Shown here piece by piece: positions 10,083-18,370 of a DNA stretch of 64,000 nucleotides; position 1 is the stretch's first letter; each line of letters begins with the position of its first letter. Source of the stretch: Paenibacillus sp. FSL R5-0345 (GTDB lineage: Bacteria; Bacillota; Bacilli; Paenibacillales; Paenibacillaceae); NCBI RefSeq assembly GCF_000758585.1, contig NZ_CP009281.1:4960001-5024000 (forward strand), in the 5' to 3' direction. The translations under genes and the position numbers were made by a program. Below the pieces are notes generated by a model, which did no database searches, was not told where the DNA came from, and saw nothing but the letters and a program-made list of their open reading frames with translations.

Positions 10083-10128
10083 CTGAGTTCAAACTGAAGC
10101 CCGCCCCTCTTCTCTGCGGAGCTTCAGG
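10083..10128 (-). promoter_or_regulatory. Hairpin in the leader of the SLH glycosidase gene
   Basis: CTGAAGC on the left pairs with GCTTCAG on the right, extended by GCGG/CCGC, between the GH130 relic and the SLH glycosidase start. There is no U-tract, so it is more likely an mRNA-processing or stability hairpin in the polycistronic transcript than a terminator. Confidence 0.35.
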
Positions 10129-10139
10129 TTGAGATATTT

Positions 10140-10340
10140 TTAAATCAAGGGTCCTTCGTATGACACTGTATCGAATATATCTTCCAGCGGAATGTCCGCC
10201 ACAGCCATCACTTCATCGAGCGCTCCGTGATACAGAGTCAGCCAGCTGCGTTCGATGCGGATCGGCACTGTGCCATTGCCCATCCAGCTGCCTTTCCATG
10301 CGCCCGGGCGCAGCCCCATCAGGAAGCGGTGGCTACACCT
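10140..10340 (-). pseudogene. Relic of a GH130 mannoside phosphorylase
   Basis: The minus strand between the solute-binding lipoprotein and the SLH glycosidase holds an open frame without a plausible start. It reads RPGAWKGSWMGNGTVPIRIE followed by WLTLYHGA, and ends at a TAA at 10140-10142. The pattern W-x-G/N-GxxPIR-x-E-x-WLxxYHG is characteristic of GH130 beta-mannoside phosphorylases. The residues after YHGALDE do not resemble the usual GH130 C-terminus, so the fragment is internally deleted or fused. About 60 residues remain of a family normally 300 or more long. Its position in the operon fits a lost intracellular step that phosphorolysed imported mannosides. Confidence 0.6.
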
Positions 10341-10428
10341 GTGTTTAACTCACAAAGAGGGAAGGGAACGAATTCTCCGCAAAGCGGTAAGCTACATCCT
10401 CTTCCCCACAGGTTATCTTTGTTTTTGT

Positions 10429-11979
10429 TTACTTGGCCGGCATTGCGTCGACTTGCTTCTGAATCTCGTCGACGACCTTCTGACCGCCAACCCCGAGAAT
10501 CTTGTCCTTCATCATCTTTAATCCTTTATCGGTAGGCAATACACCTTGAGCCATCGGCAAGTACAGGGAATCATAGAAAGGAGAAACCTTAGCATACTCC
10601 GTCTTGACCTGATCCGCGTTGAAGGTGAACCCGGAAAGCGGACTCAAGAGAAAGGTTTCGGCCAATTTCGACTTCTCAAACCATTCCTTATCGCTCGGCA
10701 GCATACTGTCCGGGGTACGAACTAGGGTAGGACGCCATGTCATGACATATCCCGGGAAGGAGTAATCGGACAGCTGTTTGAAGGACGTATCTCCCGATGC
10801 TTCCCAATCCTTGCCTTCAATTCCGTATTCCAAAAGGTCATGATTTTCTTTAATAGAAAGCCAGTTGGCTACGTCCATCACCAGATCGGCATGCTTAGAG
10901 GCTTTAGGAATGCACATAAAGTTCCATTGCTGGAATGTTGAATACGGCTTAGCCGATTGGTCGTAAGGTACTACCACTTCAAGCTCGACACCTGGAATCT
11001 TGAGCGCTTCTAGGTATTTCAGACCTTCCACTCCGTCAGACGCATACAGCGTTGCCGCGTACTTACCTTGCGTGAACAAGGTTTGCGCGTTTTGCTCCTG
11101 AGCAATATTCTTGGACAGGATACCGTCATTGTAAAGCTTCGTGATCCTGTCGAAATTCTGCTGGAGGGACGGATTCTCCCAGGCCCCTACTATCTTCTTG
11201 TCTTTCTGGGAGTAATAGAACATCTTAACCGTAGTTTCCACATAGTTATCTTTGCTGGTATTATTGGAATAATCGGTGAAGAGATTCGGCATAGTGTCGG
11301 CTCTGCGACCATCGACAATGAACGGTTTGATCGTCGTTTCCTTTTCCTTCACGGTATAAAGGAAATCTTCAACATCTGCAACCGTTTTCAACTCTGGCAT
11401 GCCGTATTTCTCACGAAGATCCTTCCGGATCAAGAAACCGTTCATCGCTCCTTGAGTTGTGCCCAGCGGAATTCCCATAATCTTGCCTTCGAATTTGTTC
11501 GACGCCCACATTTGCTCAGGGATCGAATCCTTCAGTTCCTTGCGGGCCGCCACCATGTCGTCAAGCGGAATAATGGAACCGCTTGAAATCATTTGTGCCA
11601 TCGATAGCCAAGGAGCGTCCAGGTACATATCAAAATCCTCTCCTGCCGACATCTTGACCGATACGGAGTTGCCATAATCCGACCATGGCAAGAAATTGAT
11701 ATTCAGAGAAGCGCCTACATTGTCGGCTTTCAGCTTGTCGTTCACGGCCCTCATTACCTCCTCGAATTCGTTAGGCTTATCGCCGGGAAAATACGCTTTC
11801 AATTCAACGATTTCCTTTGGGGCCTCCGTAGCTGGAGCCGTGCTGGCCGTGGACACCTCTCCATTAGTGGAATTACTCGGGGAAGCATTCTTGTTTCCCC
11901 CGCCTCCACAGCCAGCCAGCAGTAGAGAAAGCGATAAGCCGCTGACGAGAATGGTACTGATTGCTTTGTTTTTTTTCAT
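10429..11979 (-). CDS. Sugar ABC transporter substrate-binding lipoprotein (LplA type)
   Basis: The 516-residue lipoprotein has a signal sequence with lipobox LLLAGC (Cys at about residue 24) followed by a Gly/Asn/Ser-rich linker. The body has the class-1 solute-binding fold of the LplA/YtcQ family (AYFPGDKPNEF near the start of the mature domain), and the C-terminal ~70 residues match the LplA-type tail, ending in VDAMPAK. It should capture oligosaccharides outside the cell and deliver them to the two permeases encoded immediately upstream. No ATPase gene is present; this family normally borrows a shared MsmX-type ATPase. The gene ends 89 bases before the GH130 relic. Confidence 0.92.
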   Translation of the reverse strand: MKKNKAISTILVSGLSLSLLLAGCGGGGNKNASPSNSTNGEVSTASTAPATEAPKEIVELKAYFPGDKPNEFEEVMRAVNDKLKADNVGASLNINFLPWSDYGNSVSVKMSAGEDFDMYLDAPWLSMAQMISSGSIIPLDDMVAARKELKDSIPEQMWASNKFEGKIMGIPLGTTQGAMNGFLIRKDLREKYGMPELKTVADVEDFLYTVKEKETTIKPFIVDGRRADTMPNLFTDYSNNTSKDNYVETTVKMFYYSQKDKKIVGAWENPSLQQNFDRITKLYNDGILSKNIAQEQNAQTLFTQGKYAATLYASDGVEGLKYLEALKIPGVELEVVVPYDQSAKPYSTFQQWNFMCIPKASKHADLVMDVANWLSIKENHDLLEYGIEGKDWEASGDTSFKQLSDYSFPGYVMTWRPTLVRTPDSMLPSDKEWFEKSKLAETFLLSPLSGFTFNADQVKTEYAKVSPFYDSLYLPMAQGVLPTDKGLKMMKDKILGVGGQKVVDEIQKQVDAMPAK

Positions 11980-12052
11980 AATTTGACCCTCCTCGAAAAG
12001 TAATCATCTATGCGTTAATCCGGTCGCCCGGTTAATGCCGAAATCCATTCAT

Positions 12053-12931
12053 TCAACCCTTTACCGCTCCAACAGTCAGGCCTTTGACGAAATACTTTTG
12101 CAGCATCGGATACAGCAGAATGATCGGTCCGATAGTGAGTACCGTCGTAGCCATTCGTACGCCATAGGTGGGGGCTTCTGTCGAGATCGCTGCGGCAGCA
12201 GGAATCAAATTTTTAGCCGCTTCCATATTAGAGACCATCCGCCGTAGGATTAGCTGCAGTGGAAACAGTTTTTCATTGTCGATGAACATTAAGCCCATAA
12301 ACCAGTCGTTCCAGTAATATAGTGCATAGAACAAGCCAACGGATGCTAGAATTGGCTTTGAGATCGGTAGGATAATCTGGAAGAATACCCGCATTTCGTT
12401 AGCGCCGTCGATCCGGGCTGCTTCTTCCAGTTCATCCGGCACGGTGCGAAAAAAGCTGACCAGTAGGAAGACGAGAAACGGCTGACAGAGCAACGGCAGA
12501 ATCAGTGCGCCGATGCTATTCTGCAGATACAGCCACTGGCTGACAACAATATAGAAGGGAATGATTCCTCCCGAGAAAAGCATAGGCAAGTAACAGAACA
12601 GGAGTAGCGGTGTCTGCAGCACATTGCGCTTGTTGGACAACGAGTAGGCGAGCATCGCCGAGATGCACAGTGCCGAGAGTGTCCCGATCACCGTAATCAG
12701 GATAGTGACTTTGTATCCCTGGGCCAGTGCATCGGAATGCAGCAGCGCCTTATAAGCCGCTGTAGAAAAATGCTTAGGAAACAGGGTATACCCGTTCACG
12801 ATCAGTTCGCTTTCCTTCGTGAAGGAGCCGATGATCATCAGTAGAAACGGGAAGACACAGAAGATCGTAAACAAAATGAGAATGATGTAGGCCATGGCTG
12901 TAAAAGTACGGTCGGATGCCGTCTGTTTCAT
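12053..12931 (-). CDS. Sugar ABC transporter permease, LplC type
   Basis: The 292-residue integral membrane protein has about six transmembrane helices. It carries the ABC permease EAA loop (EEAARIDGANEMRVFFQIILP), which docks the ATPase. Length and C-terminus (QKYFVKGLTVGAVKG) are typical of LplC/YtcP-type CUT1 oligosaccharide permeases. It starts 10 bases after the LplB-type gene and ends 73 bases before the lipoprotein gene, so the three form one transcript and one importer. Confidence 0.93.
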   Translation of the reverse strand: MKQTASDRTFTAMAYIILILFTIFCVFPFLLMIIGSFTKESELIVNGYTLFPKHFSTAAYKALLHSDALAQGYKVTILITVIGTLSALCISAMLAYSLSNKRNVLQTPLLLFCYLPMLFSGGIIPFYIVVSQWLYLQNSIGALILPLLCQPFLVFLLVSFFRTVPDELEEAARIDGANEMRVFFQIILPISKPILASVGLFYALYYWNDWFMGLMFIDNEKLFPLQLILRRMVSNMEAAKNLIPAAAAISTEAPTYGVRMATTVLTIGPIILLYPMLQKYFVKGLTVGAVKG

Positions 12932-12941
12932 GATTTCCCTC

Positions 12942-13880
12942 CTAGAACAATGCGGATTCCTTAGATGCCTTACGGGTGATGGCGTTGGCGGACACGACGA
13001 AGATGAGCCCCATGACCGATTGGAACAGGCCCACAGCTGAGGACATCCCGAAGTCGTGTAGCTGTCTCATCGAGCGGAAGACGAAGGTATCAATGACATC
13101 TGTGGTTGAATAGAGCAGTGAATTGTCACCGATGATAGCATAGATCATGGCGAAATCACCATTAAAGATACGGCCGACCGACAAAAGCGTCATGATCGAA
13201 ATCGTTGGGACCAGCAGTGGCACCGTGATCTTCATCATGATTTGGCGTTTAGATGCACCATCAATGCGGGCGGCTTCATAGAGTTCCTCGGAGATTCCGG
13301 TGATCGCGGCCAGAAAGATGATCGACAGGTAGCCGGCACCTTGCCAAACCCGGATCACCGTGAGGATGGCCGGCCATAGCTTCGACTCGAACATCCAGTT
13401 GATCGGCTCTAACCCGAGATTCTGCAGCCAGGTATTAACCGGTGGCTGTTCGCCTCCCAAAAACGATTGGACGAGCATACCGATTACAATCCAGGACATG
13501 AAATAAGGTAAGAAAATTAGCGATTGAGATATTCTCTTGAAATACTTGTTGCTTACTTCATTGAACATTAGTGCGATCAGCACCGCAAAAAAGGTTGTGA
13601 ACATGATAAACAACACATTCAACCCGACCGTATTGCGGAGAATCACCCAAAAGTCATTCGAAGTAAAGAAATAGTCAAAGTTCTTAAATCCAACCCACTT
13701 GCTCCCGGTAATCCCGCGGGAGAAATCATACTCCTTGAAGGCGATCATGATTCCGTATATAGGGAAATAACTGAATATTAGAAAAAACAGCAAACCGGGA
13801 ATCGCCATTAGGTATAAAAAAGGACTGTGTGCGATCTGCTTCAGCTTCCAGCGTATGCCCCGTCTTTGAGCATGCTCCAT
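12942..13880 (-). CDS. Sugar ABC transporter permease, LplB type
   Basis: The 312-residue inner-membrane permease of the CUT1 family has six predicted helices, an N-terminal FLYLMAIPGLLFFLIF segment and the EAA motif (EELYEAARIDGASKRQIM). The start GIMIAFKEYDFSRG region is typical of LplB/YtcP partners. It is the first gene of the leftward transporter operon; its start lies 237 bases from the divergent AraC-type regulator. Together with the LplC-type permease it forms the membrane channel of an oligosaccharide importer. Confidence 0.93.
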   Translation of the reverse strand: MEHAQRRGIRWKLKQIAHSPFLYLMAIPGLLFFLIFSYFPIYGIMIAFKEYDFSRGITGSKWVGFKNFDYFFTSNDFWVILRNTVGLNVLFIMFTTFFAVLIALMFNEVSNKYFKRISQSLIFLPYFMSWIVIGMLVQSFLGGEQPPVNTWLQNLGLEPINWMFESKLWPAILTVIRVWQGAGYLSIIFLAAITGISEELYEAARIDGASKRQIMMKITVPLLVPTISIMTLLSVGRIFNGDFAMIYAIIGDNSLLYSTTDVIDTFVFRSMRQLHDFGMSSAVGLFQSVMGLIFVVSANAITRKASKESALF

Positions 13881-14117
13881 GCTCCTACCCCCTTAGTTGT
13901 CATTGGTCCGTGCACGGCCGAATGTCTGAAATCACCATATCAGGCCGTGGAGCAGAGAACAATTACAACATGCAACGGTACTTCTTCCTTGCATCCATTC
14001 ACCGGTTCTTGAATCCATCACTCACCGCAAAATCCATTGATTTGGTTCAGTGAAGATGCTTCTATGGTACAATAAACCCTGCATTCCTAAACAAAAGGAA
14101 CCGTCCGGGGGAGCTCA
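13881..14117. promoter_or_regulatory. Divergent promoter region between transporter operon and AraC regulator
   Basis: This 237-bp spacer separates two outward-facing genes and must hold both promoters. The regulator start has GGGGGAG at about 14107-14113. I did not find a convincing operator, though AraC-type activators usually bind in such spacers. Confidence 0.5.
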
Positions 14118-16430
14118 ATGGAAAATATATTTAATTGGAAACGAATTAAACGACGAACGACTTTTCTAAAAATCCTCATCTATTTTATTAGCGCAACGAC
14201 ATTCCTGCTCGCTGTTTCTTTTGTTGCCCTTTACGGGCTGTCTGCCAAAACCCTCTTAAACGAAATCGGCGATCATACTGAGTCAGCTCTTGTCAATGGC
14301 GGCAAGAATACGGCTCAATTGATGGAATGGTCCATCAACTACGCTTACTCCTCCAGCTCTGACAGCCAGCTAGAGTCATATGCACTGGCCGAAGTAAACA
14401 GCACTTTTGAGACCTATACGGTCTGGAGTCGGCTAATGAATGTGAAGAATGGCAATCCATCCATTGATTCGGTCTATCTGATCAATGATTACACTGACAG
14501 TATCATCGATTCCCGGCTGGGGCTTACTGACATCGACGAGTTCTATGACCAAGAGGTACTGGAGCGGCTGCGTACACGCAAGATTACGGACGGGGCATTT
14601 CTGATTCCGCGCACCCCCCATATGCCTCTGAATTCTAGCAAATATCGGAGGGTGATTACGGCCATTATCCCCTATGAAACCGGCAAGTCCATCTCGGCGT
14701 TTGTATTGAACGTGGACGCGGACAGTATTATGACACTGCTGCAAGCCAACAGCTTCCTAGAGACCAACCTATTTGTCCTTAACGATAAGAATGAGATGAT
14801 CTTCAGCACCGATCGACTAAGTCAGGATCAAATACAGGATTTCACCGCAGCCAGCTCGGATAAGATAAATGGCTGGAAGCTCTACAAGCCTGAAAACGAA
14901 AGGGAACAGATGCTGGTTTACGCCCAGACCTCGATTAAGGGTATTCAGAACTGGCGCTTCTACGAGACCATTCCCAAGTCTGTCATTCTGAGCAGGATCG
15001 ATTTCCTGCGTAATATCACCCTGCTGTTGTTCGGCGGACTGCTCCTAGTTTCGCTCGGAGTAGTCGCTCTGCTGTCCCGAAAAGTCTATTCGCCGATTCA
15101 GGAGCTGGTGCAGAATGTCATGAAACAGCACCAGTCCGAAAAGCAAGACGGTCTGCTGGCAGCCAATGAGCTTGATTATTTGTCCCAGGTCTTCGTCTTT
15201 CAATCGGAGAAGATCCACGAACTGACAGAGGTGGGCCGGCAGCACAAATTCTTCGCTCGGGAACGCTTCATGCGTGAACTGCTCAGCGGTCCGGCGCCTT
15301 CTCTGGAGGAGATTCGCCAATCTATCCGCCGGCTGGAGATTGAGCTTCCGGAGGAGAACCTGTCGGTTGCCATCTTCCGGATCGACTACTTTCCGTCGTT
15401 TGTCCAGAACTATTCAGATAAAGACCAGCGGCTGCTAAGGTTTGCTATGACCAATATTGTCGGAGAGTCACTGCAGCCCTTCTTCGCCGCCCGAATTCAA
15501 ACCGTGGATATGGGAGCGGATCATATCGCCGTCATCCTGCCGGTGGACAAAAGGCAGCCTAATGCTATTGCCGACAAGCTGCGGGAGTCGCAGCGGCTGG
15601 TGAAGCAGTATCTCTCCATTAGCACAACCGTGGCTTCCGGCAAATGTATGGAAGGATTAGCCGAGCTGCATGAAGGATACATGACTGTATACGAAATGAC
15701 CCAGGAGCGCTTTCGGCTGGGGCATGGCGCGCTCGTGTCGGAAGAGCAGGCTGATAGTAGTCCGAACGAGCTGTACCATCTTCCGCTTGAACTGGAGAGG
15801 CAGATGGTACATGCAATTCAGAAGGCCGACGGCGACACTCTGCTCCCTACGATGGACGCTGCTCTCTCCGCGCTTAGAGAGCGGCCTTATTTTGAGTGCA
15901 AAATGTCGCTTATCACCTTTTTCATGCATGTTCGCCGTTCTCTTCAGGAAGCTGCTCCACATTTCATACTGTCCAGCTCCTGGGGACTCACTTCCGTCGA
16001 GAATCAGATTATGAAGCTTGAGACCCTCCAGGCATTCGGAGAATGGATGGAGGACTTGTCCAGCCAGACGCTGGCGGAGATCGCCGCTGCCCGCAATGTA
16101 TCCAAGAAGGCGGGACTTGTCCAAGAGGTAGATCAACTAATCGCAGCACATCTGACCAATCCTAATCTGGCTACCAAGCTACTTGCCGATGAGCTCGGAT
16201 TGTCGATTAATTACCTGCGCAACCTCTACAAGCTGGAAACCACCCGTTCGATTACCGAAACAATTTCAGAACGCAGGCTCGACATCATTTGCGAGGAGCT
16301 GCTGACGAGCGACAAGCCGATTGAGCCACTTAGTCAAAAGTATGGATTCACAACACTGAACACATTTTACGCGGCGTTCAAGAAAAGGTACGGGGTAACA
16401 CCAGCCATGTACCGGAAAATGAATAAATAG
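14118..16430 (+). CDS. Membrane-bound AraC-family transcriptional regulator
   Basis: The 770-residue regulator has one transmembrane helix near 17-39, an extracellular sensor domain of about 250 residues, and a second helix near 297-318 (LLLFGGLLLVSLGVVALL). A cytoplasmic linker follows, then a C-terminal AraC helix-turn-helix at about 670-770, ending KKRYGVTPAMYRKMNK. This architecture is common in Paenibacillus next to lpl-type sugar operons, where the outer domain senses the sugar and the HTH activates the operon. It is transcribed divergently from the LplB/LplC/lipoprotein operon. Direct activation of that operon is inferred from position. Confidence 0.88.
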   Translation: MENIFNWKRIKRRTTFLKILIYFISATTFLLAVSFVALYGLSAKTLLNEIGDHTESALVNGGKNTAQLMEWSINYAYSSSSDSQLESYALAEVNSTFETYTVWSRLMNVKNGNPSIDSVYLINDYTDSIIDSRLGLTDIDEFYDQEVLERLRTRKITDGAFLIPRTPHMPLNSSKYRRVITAIIPYETGKSISAFVLNVDADSIMTLLQANSFLETNLFVLNDKNEMIFSTDRLSQDQIQDFTAASSDKINGWKLYKPENEREQMLVYAQTSIKGIQNWRFYETIPKSVILSRIDFLRNITLLLFGGLLLVSLGVVALLSRKVYSPIQELVQNVMKQHQSEKQDGLLAANELDYLSQVFVFQSEKIHELTEVGRQHKFFARERFMRELLSGPAPSLEEIRQSIRRLEIELPEENLSVAIFRIDYFPSFVQNYSDKDQRLLRFAMTNIVGESLQPFFAARIQTVDMGADHIAVILPVDKRQPNAIADKLRESQRLVKQYLSISTTVASGKCMEGLAELHEGYMTVYEMTQERFRLGHGALVSEEQADSSPNELYHLPLELERQMVHAIQKADGDTLLPTMDAALSALRERPYFECKMSLITFFMHVRRSLQEAAPHFILSSSWGLTSVENQIMKLETLQAFGEWMEDLSSQTLAEIAAARNVSKKAGLVQEVDQLIAAHLTNPNLATKLLADELGLSINYLRNLYKLETTRSITETISERRLDIICEELLTSDKPIEPLSQKYGFTTLNTFYAAFKKRYGVTPAMYRKMNK

Positions 16431-16498
16431 CGGTATGAGACCCGCTTTATATCCGGAAGTTTTCTTACCCATTATTAATTAGAGGAGTTATAACATTT

Positions 16499-17443
16499 AT
16501 GAATCTACCTATTTTTTTGCAACCTGTTTTTCAAGAACGCATTTGGGGTGGAACTAAACTCAAAGACTTGTTCAATTATCCCATTCCAAATAACTCGACT
16601 GGCGAATGCTGGGCGATATCGGCACATCCTAATGGACAGAGCATTGTAAAAGGAGGAGTCTTTCAAGGTATGTCACTAGGGGAGCTATGGAACTCGAAAC
16701 CCGAACTATTCGGATCAAGTTCACCAGTGTTTCCTTTACTCACTAAAATTTTGGATGCCTCAGATAATTTGTCTGTTCAGGTGCATCCAGATGATGGCTA
16801 TGCTGATAAGAATGAGAATGGAGAGCTTGGTAAAACGGAATGTTGGTACATTCTCGATGCTGAGCCTGATGCCACTATTATTTACGGGCACGAAGCATCC
16901 TCTAAACAGGAATTAGAATATATGATTCAAAGCGGGGAATGGGAGAAACTGCTCAGAAAGATTCCAGTAAAGCAAGGAGATTTTTTCTATGTACCCAGCG
17001 GCACATTACATGCTTTGGGGAAAGGAATTGTCGTACTGGAGACCCAACAAAGTTCAGACACGACTTATCGAGTATATGATTATGGTCGCCGAGATAATAA
17101 TGGGAATTTACGTGAACTTCATTTAGGGAAAGCCATCGAAGTTACAACTACACCACAGATACATATACCATCTTCATATGTAACTCAAAAATATGACGGA
17201 CTCTATATAACCCAATTTGTTTCGAATTCGTACTTTACAGTAGAAAAATGGGAAATCACTAATAAAACAAAATTGCCAGCTCATCCGAAATATTCTCTCA
17301 TTAGTGTGATTGAGGGTAACGGTTATATCTTTATCCAAGACGGCAAGTATAGACTAAATAAAGGTGATCACCTTATTCTACCTGTTGATTGCGGACCTTA
17401 TGAAATTGATGGAATGATTCAGCTTATTATTTCACATGAATAA
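16499..17443 (+). CDS. manA: Mannose-6-phosphate isomerase, class I
   Basis: The 314-residue product matches the short Firmicute ManA type, which interconverts mannose-6-phosphate and fructose-6-phosphate. Zinc-ligand motifs are visible: VQVHPDD (Gln and His), KTECWYI (Glu), and YVPSGTLHALG with its His, followed by the substrate-loop region TYRVYDYGRRD. AGAGGAG sits nine bases before the ATG. It follows the AraC regulator by 68 bases on the same strand. It links the mannose-directed glycosidase locus to glycolysis. Its AT-rich composition contrasts with the GC-rich genes before it, suggesting a different origin. Confidence 0.93.
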   Translation: MNLPIFLQPVFQERIWGGTKLKDLFNYPIPNNSTGECWAISAHPNGQSIVKGGVFQGMSLGELWNSKPELFGSSSPVFPLLTKILDASDNLSVQVHPDDGYADKNENGELGKTECWYILDAEPDATIIYGHEASSKQELEYMIQSGEWEKLLRKIPVKQGDFFYVPSGTLHALGKGIVVLETQQSSDTTYRVYDYGRRDNNGNLRELHLGKAIEVTTTPQIHIPSSYVTQKYDGLYITQFVSNSYFTVEKWEITNKTKLPAHPKYSLISVIEGNGYIFIQDGKYRLNKGDHLILPVDCGPYEIDGMIQLIISHE

Positions 17444-17579
17444 TTTGCGCCCTTTCGCTTTATTATGCCGATTATAGTAAAAATGTCGAAAATTTATTTT
17501 TACATTTCTTATATATTAAATCCAAAGGTTGCCTTTCCCTCTCATCATTCCCATTTAATTAATGAGAGGAGATGGAAAT

Positions 17580-17978
17580 ATGCATAATGTTAACAAAGAT
17601 CAAAAAGCAATTAAAAATGCTTTTAGTAGTTATGTACAGTCGTGTTTACGTCATGCGAGCCGGGATTATTATAAAAAAGCTCTTCGCCATACTTCTCATA
17701 CTATTCTATTGGATGAAAAAGAATTAAATAACATCAAACCCAACTTTAGTATTTGTTTGTCGTCCTCTACCCGAGTCGAAAATTGTACTACATTGATACA
17801 AATTATCGATGAATTGAAATTTAGTACTGTAGAAAAGAGGGTATTGGCCCTAAAGTACTGTAAGGATTTAACTGATAAAGAAATTGCATATAATCTTGGT
17901 ATCTCAAGGCAAGCAGTCAGTAAAATGAAAGCAAATTTATTACGGAAATTAAAAGAGCACCTCTCTTTATATTGTTAA
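17580..17978 (+). CDS. Sigma-region-4-like protein (possible half of a split sigma factor)
   Basis: This 132-residue protein starts at the ATG at 17580, preceded by AGAGGAG; an upstream in-frame ATG at 17562 overlaps that ribosome site and is less likely. The C-terminal ~60 residues look like sigma-70 region 4: LALKYCKDLTDKEIAYNLGI then SRQAVSKMK, a helix-turn-helix for -35 recognition. The N-terminal half lacks a clear region 2. The next gene supplies a short region-2-like protein, an arrangement like Bacillus SigO/RsoA and like regulator pairs on conjugative transposons. The AT-rich composition suggests mobile origin. Function as an active sigma factor is inferred. Confidence 0.6.
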   Translation: MHNVNKDQKAIKNAFSSYVQSCLRHASRDYYKKALRHTSHTILLDEKELNNIKPNFSICLSSSTRVENCTTLIQIIDELKFSTVEKRVLALKYCKDLTDKEIAYNLGISRQAVSKMKANLLRKLKEHLSLYC

Positions 17979-18028
17979 ACTAATAATTCTCTTAACCTTA
18001 CATTAAATTAAAAAGGGATGGAATCAGT

Positions 18029-18226
18029 ATGCAAGAAATAGGTACACTGATTGAATTGGCTCAGAGTGGCAATCGTGATGCCGAAGCTAGACTAATTTTT
18101 CTTTATCAACCACTGATAAATAAATTTGCAAAACAAAACGGGCATATAGATGAGGATTGCAGACAACACCTTACATTAGAGTTCATATTAGCAGTACGTC
18201 GTTTTAATCTTAATCGTTATCATTAG
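18029..18226 (+). CDS. Small HTH_16/RsoA-like sigma-region-2 protein
   Basis: The 65-residue protein reads LIELAQSGNRDAEARLIFLY then QPLINKFA, the pattern of the helix-turn-helix_16 family found in RsoA-like and Tn916-type regulators. It lies 50 bases after the region-4-like gene on the same strand and shares its terminator. A partner role in a two-subunit sigma factor is inferred from that pairing. The last residues (RFNLNRYH) end sooner than in many homologues. Confidence 0.5.
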   Translation: MQEIGTLIELAQSGNRDAEARLIFLYQPLINKFAKQNGHIDEDCRQHLTLEFILAVRRFNLNRYH

Positions 18227-18333
18227 AATATGAAGATTGCGTTTTTAAACTATGCATAATAAAAAAGTAATTTTTCATTTCAATGATCTTTAATTGATAG
18301 ATATTTTTATATTAACTTGTGTGATTAATTTGT

Positions 18334-18360
18334 AACCCCCTGTTTTTATGGCAGGGGGTA
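18334..18360 (+). terminator. Terminator of the sigma-like gene pair
   Basis: ACCCCCTG pairs with CAGGGGGT around a T-rich loop. The IS element inserted only ten bases beyond this hairpin. Confidence 0.75.
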
Positions 18361-18362
18361 TC

Positions 18363-18370
18363 TTATATTA
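18363..18370. repeat. Target-site duplication, left copy
   Basis: TTATATTA lies directly outside the left inverted repeat and is repeated exactly at 19835-19842 outside the right one. Confidence 0.9.
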
